64,000 nt of DNA, taken from the NCBI RefSeq assembly GCF_023856365.1, contig NC_064554.1, positions 2,905,001-2,969,000 of the forward strand. The letters run 5' to 3'. Source of the DNA: Brienomyrus brachyistius (taxonomy: Eukaryota > Chordata > Actinopteri > Osteoglossiformes > Mormyridae). The position numbers and the translations under genes were made by a program. The notes under the pieces were generated by a model, which was given only the letters and a program-made list of their open reading frames with translations, had not been told where the DNA came from and did not search any database. Each line of letters starts with the position of its first letter. The first letter of the stretch is position 1. Positions 36,701 to 47,489 of the stretch are shown here, in pieces.

Positions 36701-39418
36701 TGGGCGTGGCTGCAGAGCCTGCCGGTGATTGGTGATGACGGAAGAGGTCAGTCCATCTCAGCGAATCAGGAGCTGGACAGACTCGAGAGCACTGTGCCCA
36801 GGGACTTTGCGAAATCGCTGAGGGCCGCCGTCACCCAACTGCTAAACAAGCTGTGCGTCCCGCTCCACAGGGTACGATCGCTGGCCTGGCCTGCAGGGGG
36901 CGTCACTGGCAAGCTGTAAAATGGTGCACTATTACAGATTTCAGCCACAGTACTGTGTAAAAGTCTTAGGCAGTCAAAGAAAGTGTTTAAGTTTATTCAT
37001 CTATGTAATAAGTGTATATTTGCTCTGAAAAAAGGAAATAAAACATTACAACATACACATTAATAGTAACACAATAAAAAATGAACATGAATTTGACTGC
37101 CTAAGACTTTTGCACAGTATTGTACATCTACCAATAACAGAAAAGTGTAGGGATGTGGGCATCTCCGCGACGTCCATCTGGGCCCACCCTGACCCCTCCT
37201 CTCACCTTCCTGTCCTCTCCCTCCCCTCCGTGCTCCACAGGCACGCGAGTACCGCATATACACTCAGGAGCTGCTGCAATTTGGGGAGGGTATTTCCATG
37301 CTGCTACTGCTACCACCCAGTGAGGAGTTCAGCGCCACCCCCAGGCTGCCAGAGGACTCGCAGAAACCGGGCCTCACTTTGCCCCTGCAGATCTTTGAGC
37401 TGGGTAAAAACTGTGCCGGCTAGTAACAAAAACATCAGCTGAGTATTAATTTGAGTAATGTTATAGTAATAGTGTAGTACCAGTGCTCTAATAGCTGGGT
37501 TATTTATCTTATTTATGGCCATTACTATGCAGGGTTGTATTTTACAAGCACTAGTGTTCTGAATAAGCCTCTATTTATTTGTATTATAAAGGCAGCAAAA
37601 ATATTAATGTCTACCTATTTCTCCCTCTCTCTCTCTCTTTCACACCCCCCACACACACTCGCTTTCCTTTCAGTGCATTTCTGGACTTATGAAAAGGAAT
37701 TCTTGTCTGAGTACTGCCAGGCTTGGGTGAGACTGGAACTGGACGCCCATCTTTCCCAGCAGGCCTTGCGAGAGGCGTTGGACAGCAAGGAGATACAGGA
37801 GGCTAAGGATCGCCTCAGCCACATCACTCGCCTCTCACAGGTGAGACACTGCTGCCCACGAACAATCTATGATGCATTCCCCCATTGAGGTTATATATGT
37901 ATGCAGATGTGTAGTTCGGGGCAAGAGAGGAAAAGTCCAGTCCATGATTTTGTTTCAACCAACCAGCTGAGTACTGTGTGATTATGACTCTTTATACTCG
38001 GCTGGATGGTTGGAACAAAATCTTGGTCTGGACTTAAACTCTCAGGGCCTGAACTACCCACCGCTGTATGTGTGTGAGTCAGAGTCGGCTGGCATATCTG
38101 TGCGACCGCATGAACATACAGAGAAAGATACATCTCTGCCAGGATCACAGAACACAGGAATATGCCACTAGCCAGGGCCATGACGCACATGACCGGATCA
38201 CCCTGCTAAATCTCCTACCTCCCACTTCTTCTTCAGAGCCTGGACATGGCGTGGCGTGAGATGCGCTGGATCACAGACGCCTTGCAGTGCGTCCGCTCTA
38301 AGCATAGCCTGGGCATGGTGCCCCTGGCCTCGGTCATGGGGGGCAAGCTGCACGTCCAGCCAGCCGTTCAGCGCGAGGCCCATAATAAGGAGGGCACATG
38401 CCACCCAAGGCTAGCAACACCAGGTTGGCACTGAGACTGAGCAAAGCATTAATCATTCTGCTACCTCACTGCTTCTCTTTGCTGGTATTTATATCTTCAT
38501 ACATGGTTTCCTAATCGGCATGGATCCTCACTTTGGGGGGAAAAAAGCATTTGCTAAATAGATGTAAATGTGAATGTAAATTAAAATCTCTGAACTCTGA
38601 AGCGCCTCCCTCCACATTTCTCTCTATTCAGTTCCTTTTTCGCTGTTCAGAGGACCCAATATCTGCATGGCAGATCAGGCCTCTCAAACACACATTCTGC
38701 CCCTTCTATGCGCTTGTGTGTATTAGTGACCATCGATTGATCCTTTTCCACTATCGACCCTTCAGAATCGAAGAGGGAACGTCAAGGATCTGGACCTGTG
38801 CCAGTAGAGGGCGCTGAAGCAGTACAGGACGCCGCCTCCAGAGAGGATGGCATTACGGAGAAGCCTGAAGAGGTGTACTTGGCAGACGGAGGTCGACAAC
38901 CTTATCGTGCGCTCCAAGCTCAGGGCAGGACTCAGTCAGCAGTCCACAATGGTGGATGTCAACGCCATCTTTCCACTGACGGTTGCAGTAGCCCGTTCGC
39001 AGCACAGTCTGATGCCGCCTTGCAGCTAGAGGCAAATAAAAACTGCGGGATGACCGACACTTACGATGGACTCGGTCTGGATAATAACATGGGTGACGTC
39101 TCATACCGTCTTGGAGAATCTGGACTTCAGGAACACAGTTGTCAGCCAAAATCAGGACATAATAAAGATCCGTGCAGGTACATTGGTTATCACCATCAGC
39201 CCGTGAACAAAATGTCTGAGCACCAGGCTCTGGGTGATGAGCCGAACCCTAGAGAGATTCCGGAGTTCGGTGAGGATGGTGGGATGTGGGATTGCTTCGG
39301 TGACCTGGCCTCAAGCAGCATTCCTGGGGATTTTCTGTTGGACGAAGTGGCCCCGAGGAAGAAGCCCCCGGCACGGAGTCTGGTAGAGTGGGTCAGCACT
39401 AGCACACCGCAATCCTGA
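30784..39418 (+). CDS. Ankyrin-repeat and fibronectin type III protein, ANKFN1/Wide awake family
   Basis: There are seventeen coding exons, 1029 aa, all in frame: 30784-30933, 31294-31546, 32100-32294, 33016-33129, 33570-33667, 33759-33849, 33953-34060, 34458-34557, 34752-34881, 35049-35168, 35253-35468, 35787-35953, 36694-36871, 37241-37403, 37674-37840, 38237-38423, 38766-39418. The order is: a basic N-terminus with PKRLYRNLSVRLRGS, two ankyrin-like repeats in exon 2 (YKSLWEAVENEDTSAVKSML; LVPLDVAILTQNSLLLHMLI), a conserved helix exon, an FN3 domain across exons 4-6 (PGPPSSVSLQVTG to VRVSACNIKGWGSAQGS), then the long family-specific C-terminal region. The Drosophila homologue Wide awake adjusts clock-neuron excitability, and mouse Ankfn1 (Nmf9) mutants have vestibular and activity defects. 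This may be a paralogue of chromosome-17 ANKFN1. The start is uncertain because another protein-like frame lies just upstream. The exon-13 acceptor has a weak pyrimidine tract. AATAAA lies at 39731. Confidence 0.85.
34090..34258. repeat. Degenerate TATAG pentanucleotide tract
   Basis: Imperfect repeats of TAGTA and TAGCA lie in intron 7 of the ankfn1-like gene. Confidence 0.75.
36055..36306 (+). mobile_element. tRNA-derived SINE, intron 12 of ankfn1-like gene
   Basis: The 5' part has an A box (TGGCTCAGTGG) and a B box (GGTTCAACTCC) for RNA polymerase III. The body has the phrase GATGGGCTGGCACCCC and the end is a GGATGGATGG tail. The same body and tail occur at 55035-55388 and in part at the right window edge. 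Confidence 0.65.
36197..36211. repeat. Poly-G tract
   Basis: An uninterrupted run of about fifteen Gs inside the SINE, prone to slippage or assembly error. Confidence 0.9.
36890..36904 (+). promoter_or_regulatory. CTCF-like motif
   Basis: CCTGCAGGGGGCGTC, in intron 13 of the ankfn1-like gene, is a near-match to the CTCF consensus. Confidence 0.3.
36948..37125. mobile_element. Tc1/mariner-type palindromic MITE
   Basis: The ends CAGTACTGTGTAAAAGTC and, in complement, CAATACTGTGCAAAAGTC continue into TTAGGCAGTCAAA on both sides. This gives about 33-bp inverted repeats around an AT-rich core. TA follows the right end; the left equivalent is CA. It is in intron 13 of the ankfn1-like gene. Confidence 0.7.
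37907..38061. mobile_element. Fold-back element, family shared with 44672-44808
   Basis: The inverted ends read GTAGTTC on the left and GAACTAC on the right. Each continues into a TCCAGnCC and GATTTTGTT block. The core CAACCAACCAGCTGAG matches the copy in kdelr3 intron 2. It lies in intron 15 of the ankfn1-like gene. Confidence 0.6.
38801..38815 (+). promoter_or_regulatory. CTCF-like motif in coding exon
   Basis: CCAGTAGAGGGCGCT matches the CTCF core consensus closely but lies in the last coding exon of the ankfn1-like gene, so it may be coincidental. Confidence 0.3.
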
Positions 39419-40680
39419 CGGCAAGTTTCTGACAGAGGAGCGCGCCAACATGAATGCAAATGCATTACAACGGTCCCTTATTCTGTCAGTCCGTGTCTCC
39501 CTGTTACAAGAGGAACTTCATACAATGTGAAGAGATGCACATTCTAAGCACAGCTATTCAAGTCTAATTTTAACGACATATCTTTATCATTTAATGACAT
39601 ATCTTAATCATATAGCATGCTTGGAAAACAAGTTATTTCCTGCTGTACATTTTTTTTCTGAATTCACAGAAATGCTGGATGCCTTGTAAAAATGTTAGTG
39701 TATATAAATCTAATCCATTTAGTTTATTAAAATAAACAGAAATTCTAAGTTTGATAGTTTAACCACTATAAGGCATCTCGTGACTGGGTGATAAGGATAT
39801 GAAAACAGAATCTGTGTATTGTATTCTCCTTTTCTCGGTTTAACAATATAAAATGTTATATCGCAGGTTAGGTAACATCCAAGTATTCCATAATAAATAC
39901 ATTTTGTATTATTCATATTAAATTTCCATGACTGGATGGTAAATATTCCACTGTTTGACAAGAATCACACGCGTGGCAAAAATATTCCATTCACAAAGAC
40001 CGAAATAAGAAAATATTCCAAATAATAAAAGTGCTATTAATGCATTTCCAGACAAATCTGTCGGACAATTTCCCTCAGCTTCCTTGCTTTGTTTCTTAAA
40101 ATTTATTTTAAGCAACCTTTTGGGAATAAAAATTATTGATTGGCAGAGTTTACCACAACTTCTAATTTAAGTCTGCTGTCCTCAAGAAAATTATATATAA
40201 AGAGACAGGCTATGCCAAAAAGCTCCAAAAAGCTCTTTGGTAATAATATTTCTATAATGCATTATAGATGAGAGCTTCTTAGAGCATTCATAATGCATAA
40301 TAAGCATGGCTATAATATGTTATGCTTTTTGTAAAAAGTCATAGCCGTGTTTATAATACTTTATGAATGCATTATGAAGGTATCTATAATGTAGTATGAT
40401 GAATTCTTTAAATCAATCATCTTCTTTTGACTGACTTGCGGCACTTGAGTATACGGAATGTGCTGGAAACAAGGTCCGGCAGAGCAGCTACAGCGCAGTG
40501 GCGCAGTCGGTCCGCAGTGGGCATGCTCAGTCCGAGCCCCATGCGGGCTGCGGATCGCCTTCGGTTTCACGGCGACCACTGAAATGAGATATTTGGGAGA
40601 CCGAAGCTACTGTAAATACACAGCGGTTTAAATGAACGACATCGACACAAAGCTGCAGTCGTGCGGCTGAAAAGAAATTT
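39419..40680. other. Spacer with ankfn1-like 3' UTR and GIMAP 5' flank
   Basis: AT-rich 3' UTR has AATAAA at 39731. A palindromic repeat lies at 40225-40400. From about 40480 to 40680 the sequence turns GC-richer and leads into the second GIMAP exon 1, so it is probably that gene's promoter or 5' UTR. Confidence 0.5.
40225..40400. repeat. Imperfect palindromic repeat
   Basis: Arms near 40285-40313 and 40343-40372 (CATTCATAATGCATAATAAG against its near-complement) fold back on each other. Short ATAATGCATTAT palindromes lie around them. It resembles dispersed fish elements but I cannot classify it. Confidence 0.45.
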
Positions 40681-41862
40681 ATGGCGTCATCTGGAGGCGC
40701 GGCAACGGGTCCGGGTGAGCGATTTGACTCTTAAATGCGATATTTATCATCGTTTTCAGCTCTAAGATTCTCGGGAGATAAGAACGTTTACATAATTAAC
40801 AATGCTCAAAATAGTATTGCTGTTTATGTGTGCATGTGTTCGGTGATAATTAACAGTAATAACGAACCGGACTCTCCTTTCACAGAATCTGATGCGCAAG
40901 CAGCACCAAGCGACCCGGAGCTCAGGATGGTGCTGCTGGGAAAAACCGGCGCTGGGAAAAGTTCTTCTGGAAATTCCATCCTGGGAAGTGAATTGTTCAA
41001 GGCTGAGGTGTCTCCCAGGTCCGTAACAAGCCAATGCGAACGGAGGAGCAGCTGTGTGTCCGGGAGGTGCGTCACGGTCATTGACACGCCGGGCTTTTTT
41101 GACACCCGGCGATCCAATCAGCAGGTGGCAGGGGAGATGGCCCGATGCATCCTCCTGTCTTTGCCAGGCCCCCATGCCTTTCTGGTAGTGCTCCAGGTGG
41201 GGAGGCTCACTCAGGAGGAGAAAGATGCCCTGCAGTGGATTGAGGTGACCTACGGGGAGAGGGCTTTGGAATTCACCATGGTCCTCTTCACCTGGGGGGA
41301 CCAGCTGAGGGACAAGCCCATTGAGAAGTACATGGCGGAGAGCGAGGAGCTTCAGGAGTTCGTCCAGCGTTGCCGGGGAGGGTGTCATGTCTTCAACAAC
41401 ACTGCACCAGGAAACCGGGACCAAGTCTCCACGCTGCTGGAGAAGATAGAAAAGATGGTGGAAGCAAATGGGGGCAGCTTTTACACCAACGAGATATTTC
41501 AGGAGGCAGAGAGGGCAATAAGGGAGGTGCAGGAGCAATTAATGGTGGATAGAAGGTCAGAGGTGGATGGGGAAGGACCAGAGAGTAAGGGGGAGCTGGA
41601 CGAGAGGATGGAGGAGAAAGCCAGGAAGCAAGCGGAGAGGCTCTTCTGGTGCGAAATGATCACTGCCGTTGGCAAGGGGGCGGCTGAGGGGGTGGGAATC
41701 CTCAGCAAAGGGGAGAGTCCAAAGAGAGGGAAGGTGGCGAAAAAGGCGGTGCAACTGGCCTCCAGCCCACTGTCCCTGACATCAGCAGCCAAGGCACTAG
41801 GGGGCGCCGTGAGGGAAGGCAGCAAGGTGCTGTACAAGCACCGCAAGACTTTCTTGCACTGA
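40681..41862 (+). CDS. GIMAP/AIG1-family GTPase
   Basis: This is a two-exon model: 40681-40714 and 40886-41862, 336 aa. The donor G|GTGAGC and acceptor TTTCACAG keep frame. The AIG1 GTPase domain follows a short N-terminus: P-loop GKTGAGKS at residues 30-37, G3 DTPG at 78-81, the AIG1 conserved box around LPGPHAFLVVLQVGR (104-118), G4 TWGD at 147-150 and FNNT at 181-184. The G4 Trp and G5 Thr differ from the other GIMAP gene here (TRGD, NNR). A charged helical segment (about 235-275) is followed by a basic C-terminus with no long hydrophobic stretch, so it lacks the membrane-like domain of its neighbour. Probable poly(A) signal AATAAA at 42110. The 3' UTR carries an exact copy of a 27-bp coding segment. 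It lies between the ankfn1-like gene and kdelr3. Confidence 0.9.
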
Positions 41863-43734
41863 TTAACCGGGACGCTCACGTCGGTAGTGGGGTCCATGTG
41901 GTCTGCATTTTGCTAATTGAGTGATACTATGGGTAAGAGGTGGTGGGAATCCTCAGCAAAGGGGAGAGGGTAAGAGGTGATGGTTTTTGGCCGATAGAAA
42001 TATGCAGGATTATAAGGTTTGAGGAGGTAGAAAGACTGAAATTTTCACACACCATTGCTGGGCTTCTGTACAGGAAGACATGGTCAAAAGAATATTCCCT
42101 ATGTTTCATAATAAAAGTCCTACCAAAATCACTGCATTAGTGATATTTCATTTTTAAACGTAGGAAAAGATTGCAACCAAAACAGTGTCTCACAAGCCAG
42201 TTGAAAACCTACTGAACACATTTCATCCTAATGGGGACCTACCGAAACATGATCCGTCTTGCTGATACCACAGGTCTTTGGTCATACTATTCTCCCATTG
42301 GGGCATCAAAATTAAAACATGCGGTAACACAAAGAATTATAATGTGTAATGACTTTAAAATTAATGCTAATGCGTTAACTTTGACAGTCCAACGTGCAAA
42401 TGTTTTTACTAACGGGTAGAAAAAGAACATAAAAATATGTTGTTTCGGGATTAATTTTTTTTCTAAAATCAAAAGGCTACATTTAGACAAGTGTTTCTTT
42501 GTGTTTAGTATGTAGGCTGAACATGTACACGTAATGTTAGTGCATGAAATCATACTTCAATTTTGAAAGACAGTGGCCACAGCTTCCCCCCACCCCAAAC
42601 AAAAAAGTCAGTACCCCCCGATAAGATGGCACTCTAGGCTGCCTCATATTTCCCACAATGGGCTGACTGGTACTGCTTTGTACATCTACTGTAAACGACA
42701 TATTCGGTATGATGGCTTTGAATGACTACGCATCTGATATCAACTTCAGCGTCACCAAACAAAAATGTGCAAATTCCACGTCAACATGAAGATGCTGATC
42801 TAACATGCCAGAACTATTTCCAGCACAAGAAACAAAAATTGAGATCAGTTGATGTTGGCAACACACAGAAAGTGCGCAAGTCATTCGTGTTTGATGAGCC
42901 AAACATTGCGTGAAATGTTTATGTGGGTATTGGGGTGGAACGTGAACATTTTTGCTAGCGGCGGTTTCTGTAATAAAACGTACTAGCCCAAATAAATTTT
43001 CACTAGCTCACAATGGACTAAGTAATTTACAAGTATAACAAGCTACCAAAAACCATCACATCTTACAGTAAGAATTTACCATATAAAACAGTTATTTTCA
43101 GTCTGTAATTTATTAATTTGCATAAACAACTTGCTCATTCAGAGTGCTACATAGTAACATGGTTGATACACAATCAATCCCTACCAGTCAGCCATATATC
43201 CAAAATTATCAAAGCTTAGTGTCTTGGAAAAGACCCTAAATGTTCCCAAAATGTTAGTTATAATACAACAAATGCTCAGATAAAAAAAGATCAGAATACA
43301 GTTTTATATGCTAAAATATTCTGATACTTATGTTTATACATATTGTACACAGAATTACACCAGTATAAAAACACACATGCATACACAACAGATGTATGAA
43401 CACCCAAATATATAAACTCTTCTCCAGTGGATCAAACCATTTCAACAATAATAAAGGAGATTATATCAGTTTAAATTATTTTACTGTTATCTGTGTAAAA
43501 TTTTTAAAGCAGTGGTTAAAGCAACTGAATATTTAACTCAACTGTGCCGAAATGTATATGCGGGATACGGAAACCTTTTTTATTCAGTATATATTTAAAC
43601 AGAATTCTTGTTTACAAACGAACACAAACAAATGAAAGAGTGGATGAGCTGCGATTTGAATCCATGTAGAGAGTCAGGAGTATGGGAAGGATCTGAATAG
43701 GAGAGTCCTGTTTAAAGGAGGACGTAGTGGTTGC
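41863..43734. other. Spacer between GIMAP gene and kdelr3
   Basis: It contains the GIMAP 3' UTR with a 27-bp copy of coding sequence at 41942-41968, then AT-rich sequence with nothing recognised, then the kdelr3 3' UTR. On the plus strand TTTATT at 43579-43584 gives a minus-strand AATAAA about 150 bp past the kdelr3 stop. Confidence 0.5.
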
Positions 43735-46700
43735 TCATACATGTATCGGCAAGGCCATCTTTCCACTGCCCATCAGTACTGTAGCAAGACAGAGATGAAC
43801 AAATCCATTAGATACATATGCTCACATGCATTCCATTAGCATTTTAGGGACATTCAGCTAATTGATATTTCACAGAATAGACACTAATGCTGCAACTAAC
43901 CTCTAGTGACGTAAAGGTAGAAGAAGTCACAGTAGAATATGGTCTGCACCACACCGGAGACGACGGAGATCTGGTCGAAGAACTCCTCCGTTTGGTAACG
44001 CCACACCCAGTTGGCCAGGTAGAGGGCTCGATAAAGGCCCAGGAAGAACAGATAGTGTGTGGTGATGGACTCCGCCTCACCTGTCTTGATAATCATGAAG
44101 AGCTGCGGCAAAATAGCCACAGACTCCAGGTAGATGGAGAATGCCCAGAGAACCTGACCAAGAAACATGTAAATGGGTATAGAAGACCAGAGGAAGCCAA
44201 GCACGACATTCACACAGATACACCCAACCATCCGTATTCTGAACATGGTGTCGGAACAGAAGCCACACTGTTGTAGCCCAGATCCGAACTCAAGCGGGTC
44301 ACTCACCTCCAGCGGGGTGAAGTCATAGTTCTCGATGAAGGCTAACCCAGCGACGGGAACAAGGACAAACTCCACCCGGAAGGTGTCGCTCTCAGAGCTG
44401 TAAGTGTTTCGAAAGCGATGGTAGATCAGCTCGACTGTGGCATAGGCCAGAACCAGGAACACAACCTGAATTAGTGGAAGGGAGACATACGATTTACATA
44501 GTGCAACAATATGCTACATGAGGCTCAGAGTCGTAGTGACAGGGCAGACGGGGCAAGCAATGCCTGGGGGTCCTGAGCTGGTAGGGGGCTCCCGAAGGCG
44601 GTCGATTGCACGGCACATTGCAACGACAAATTTGCTTTATTTGTGTTTTATGTTTTTCACAAAACTGCAGAGGTGGGTAGTTCTGGTCCAGAAAGTTAAA
44701 ATACAGATTTTGTTTTAACCAACCAGCTGAGAACTCTGTGACTCTTTATACTCAACTGGGTGGCTGAAACAAAATATTAGTCTGGATTTTTACTTTCTGG
44801 ACTGTGAAAATGACGGACTTGTGTTTATTAAATTGTATTTGTTGATTTTATTAATTTAGATGTCATGTTAAAATAATGGTAATACATGCTGGGGGAGCCC
44901 AAAAGGTGTTTTCTTGTCTAGGGCCCCCAGAGTTGCTAGAATTACCTCTGATGACGTGTAATGATCATTGAAAAAGTCACAACAGCAACAAGATTGCCAT
45001 TTTGACTATCAGCAAGGACCCTGCTTTAGTTTCTTGAACTTAATCTGAATTACTATAGTAAATATTGAGCTGTATAAATTTATACTAAGGAATGTAGCCT
45101 GAAATAAATGTGTCTGCTAAGCAAAAACTGGTTTGGCTGTGTGAACAAACTCAGGCTTCCTTATAAAGAGCTATGTCAATATGACAAACCAAAAATAAAC
45201 AGGATTCTCAAACAATTCCCTGGCTTTTTAAAAATTAGTTCAACGTCCATAAGGCCACTTAAAAAAAAATTGGTTCTCGTCCTTTTTTTTTGGAGGGGGT
45301 GGGTAGGGGGGGAGGGTTTTTTTAATTTTTTTTTTTTTTTTTTTTTACAAATTTTGATTGACTGTTTGGACTTTCAAATATGTAAGAAAATACATATTTG
45401 AAAATACCTACCGAAGAGAGCAGACCTACTTAGTACGCCTCCTCAGTTCTTCCAGTTTGTTGCGTTTCAAATATATTAAATGTAAGAAAATACAAGAATG
45501 TAAATTCCTTGATCCATGTGTATCTCATAAATGCCTTCCCAACTATGGATTTGGATACTTTATGCTGATGTTTCATTCGTGAATATAAAAATGATACTAT
45601 TTGAAACCAATATTCTGTTTGTCATTCCCATTCTAAATGAACAACCAAGATTTTAAAATATATATCTAGAAAGAAAGTGTATTAAAACATGTTAAAACAC
45701 GAGGAATTTACAAAATACAGGAACCTGAATGGTTGAACAAGGAAATGCAACTCTACAAACAAGTACATGTACCACATCACTTCCCCAGATTTAAATCTTT
45801 GCACCAGCCCATCTCAGGTAGAGACAAATTTAGGTTCATGAAACCATTCCAAGACTAGGATTACACAATTTTGAGAAAACTAGATTGAAGCTAGTATTTT
45901 CAAGACTATAGGAATTTAACTGCACTGGCCCAAATCACATCACGAAACCCTGTTCTATTCAAACACACTGTCCATAAACTATTCCTTCAAAAGTCTTTGA
46001 GAAAGTCTGAACATATACACACTACAACGATTCACGTCTGATTCAAGCCCTTTGACCCACGTATTGGAATGGGAAATCAAATTTCGTCATTCTTGGGCGT
46101 TTTCCATGCGATTTTTACGAAATTAAAAAAAAAAAAAAATCGGGTCGGAGGCATTTCGGCGGGTCGGGAGGGGACGAGAACCAATTTTTTTTTTTAAGTG
46201 GCCTAACAAACGAAACAGGAGGAGATTTCAAAGAGCAGACTCCAAAACTTTGAAAGAAAGCACCTTCATGACAGTGTTGTAGATTGAGATAAAAGAAGTG
46301 AACAGGTCCAGGTATCTGGTGGTGAAAACTAGGGCAAACAGGACTTGGCTCTTCCCAGAGATACCTGTCGAGAGAAGATTGTTATTCGTTTTTTATTAAT
46401 GTGCATGTATTAATTGCAAATCTGCGGTTCCTTAAAACAGTGTTGAAGTTATTCCGCTTCCGGTCAAAAGAGAAACACCAGACTGATTTCTTTTTTAATT
46501 TAAACAGTAGGGACCGGCAAACTCGTTATGAAAAACAACCTCAAAAGTACAATAACATACAGGCAGCGACAAGAAAGACAAGGATGTTAAGCGCATGGAG
46601 TAACGGGCGGTTCAGCCACGCTGCAGCTGCCACGTCACACCTCGGTTCCCAGGAGACGGAGAGAAAGCTTATTTTATTATTATGTAATACCACTATGTTA

Positions 46701-47055
46701 CATTACCTACATTCACAAATTGAATTCTACTATTTGATTCCTGTACAGACCCAATCACCCAAAGAAATATACAGGCCAACTGAAATGCATTTATTTTATA
46801 CTAGGCAAAATCACAATAATTAATAGGATTTTTAATTCATTTCAAAACTCCTTATCAAATGGCAATGCTCACCGGATATTATTTATGAATGTCATTTGTT
46901 ATGTTTTACTTCTAAACAGACTTTTATCTTATTAGAATGCAACTATAAGCACTATTGTACATACCAGCGCAGGATTTTGACCTCCAGATCTTGACAAACA
47001 AAATTACCATGGCCACAAGATGTGACACATCACCCAAAATGCGAAAAATGTTCAT
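43735..47055 (-). CDS. kdelr3: KDEL endoplasmic reticulum protein retention receptor 3
   Basis: There are five exons: 47055-46965, 46364-46264, 44465-44307, 44153-43901 and 43778-43735. All junctions keep frame; 215 aa against the usual 212-214. KDEL receptors bind C-terminal KDEL-type signals in the Golgi and return escaped ER proteins by COPI vesicles. The seven-helix family sequence is clear: [113 protein letters not shown] favours KDELR3 over KDELR1. The tail [14 protein letters not shown] departs from the usual VLKGKKLSLP form: it loses one lysine of the pair and the PKA-type serine. Divergent arrangement with the Kir gene matches human KCNJ4/KDELR3 on 22q13.1. Intron 2 (1.8 kb) carries two DNA elements. 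Confidence 0.95.
44672..44808. mobile_element. Fold-back element in kdelr3 intron 2
   Basis: The left end GTTCTGGTCCAGAAAGTTAA and, in complement, the right end CAGTCCAGAAAGTAAAAATC form inverted arms. The core CAACCAACCAGCTGAGAACT matches 37907-38061. Confidence 0.6.
45253..46203. mobile_element. PIF/Harbinger-like non-autonomous DNA transposon
   Basis: This 951-bp element has about 30-bp near-perfect terminal inverted repeats beginning GGCCACTTAAAAAAAAA and continuing TTGGTTCTCGTCC. TAA lies immediately outside both ends (45250-45252 and 46204-46206), matching the TWA target duplication of PIF/Harbinger elements. No transposase frame is visible inside. It sits in kdelr3 intron 2, ending 60 bp from exon 2. 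Confidence 0.7.
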
Positions 47056-47489
47056 TTCGACTATCTCTGTTCAACAAAATGAGAGCGAAAAACACGTAAT
47101 CGTATTGTTTTCGGCAGCAAAAAACAAACCGCAGGCTGACACACGGATTTCTAAACTGCTATGAAGTTTAAATAACTGAAATAATAATTTGCATTGTCCG
47201 TAAGTTCTGTACCGAATCAAAAGGCCTGCTTCGCAAAACTGAACTAACTCCACCTTCTGATTCTGTGAGCACAATGGTTGCCTTCAAATTCAGGAGTCCT
47301 TTTTAAAGGCAGTTGTTATTTCTTGCTATGAGATGTTGATCTCGCGTCTACGAGTTCTTTAGATGCCCAGCTCCACAAGGATACCTTACAGCTACAGCGA
47401 GCTCTGCATTTTGTCTTCTTCTACGGATTGACTAGTAACTTTCGTGAGGCGAAAAGGTGCACAGCGCCACCTATTGTGCTGCGAGGGCA
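47056..47489 (-). other. kdelr3 5' flank
   Basis: Presumed promoter and 5' UTR of kdelr3. I saw no strong TATA or CpG cluster, only ordinary mixed-composition sequence. Confidence 0.4.
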
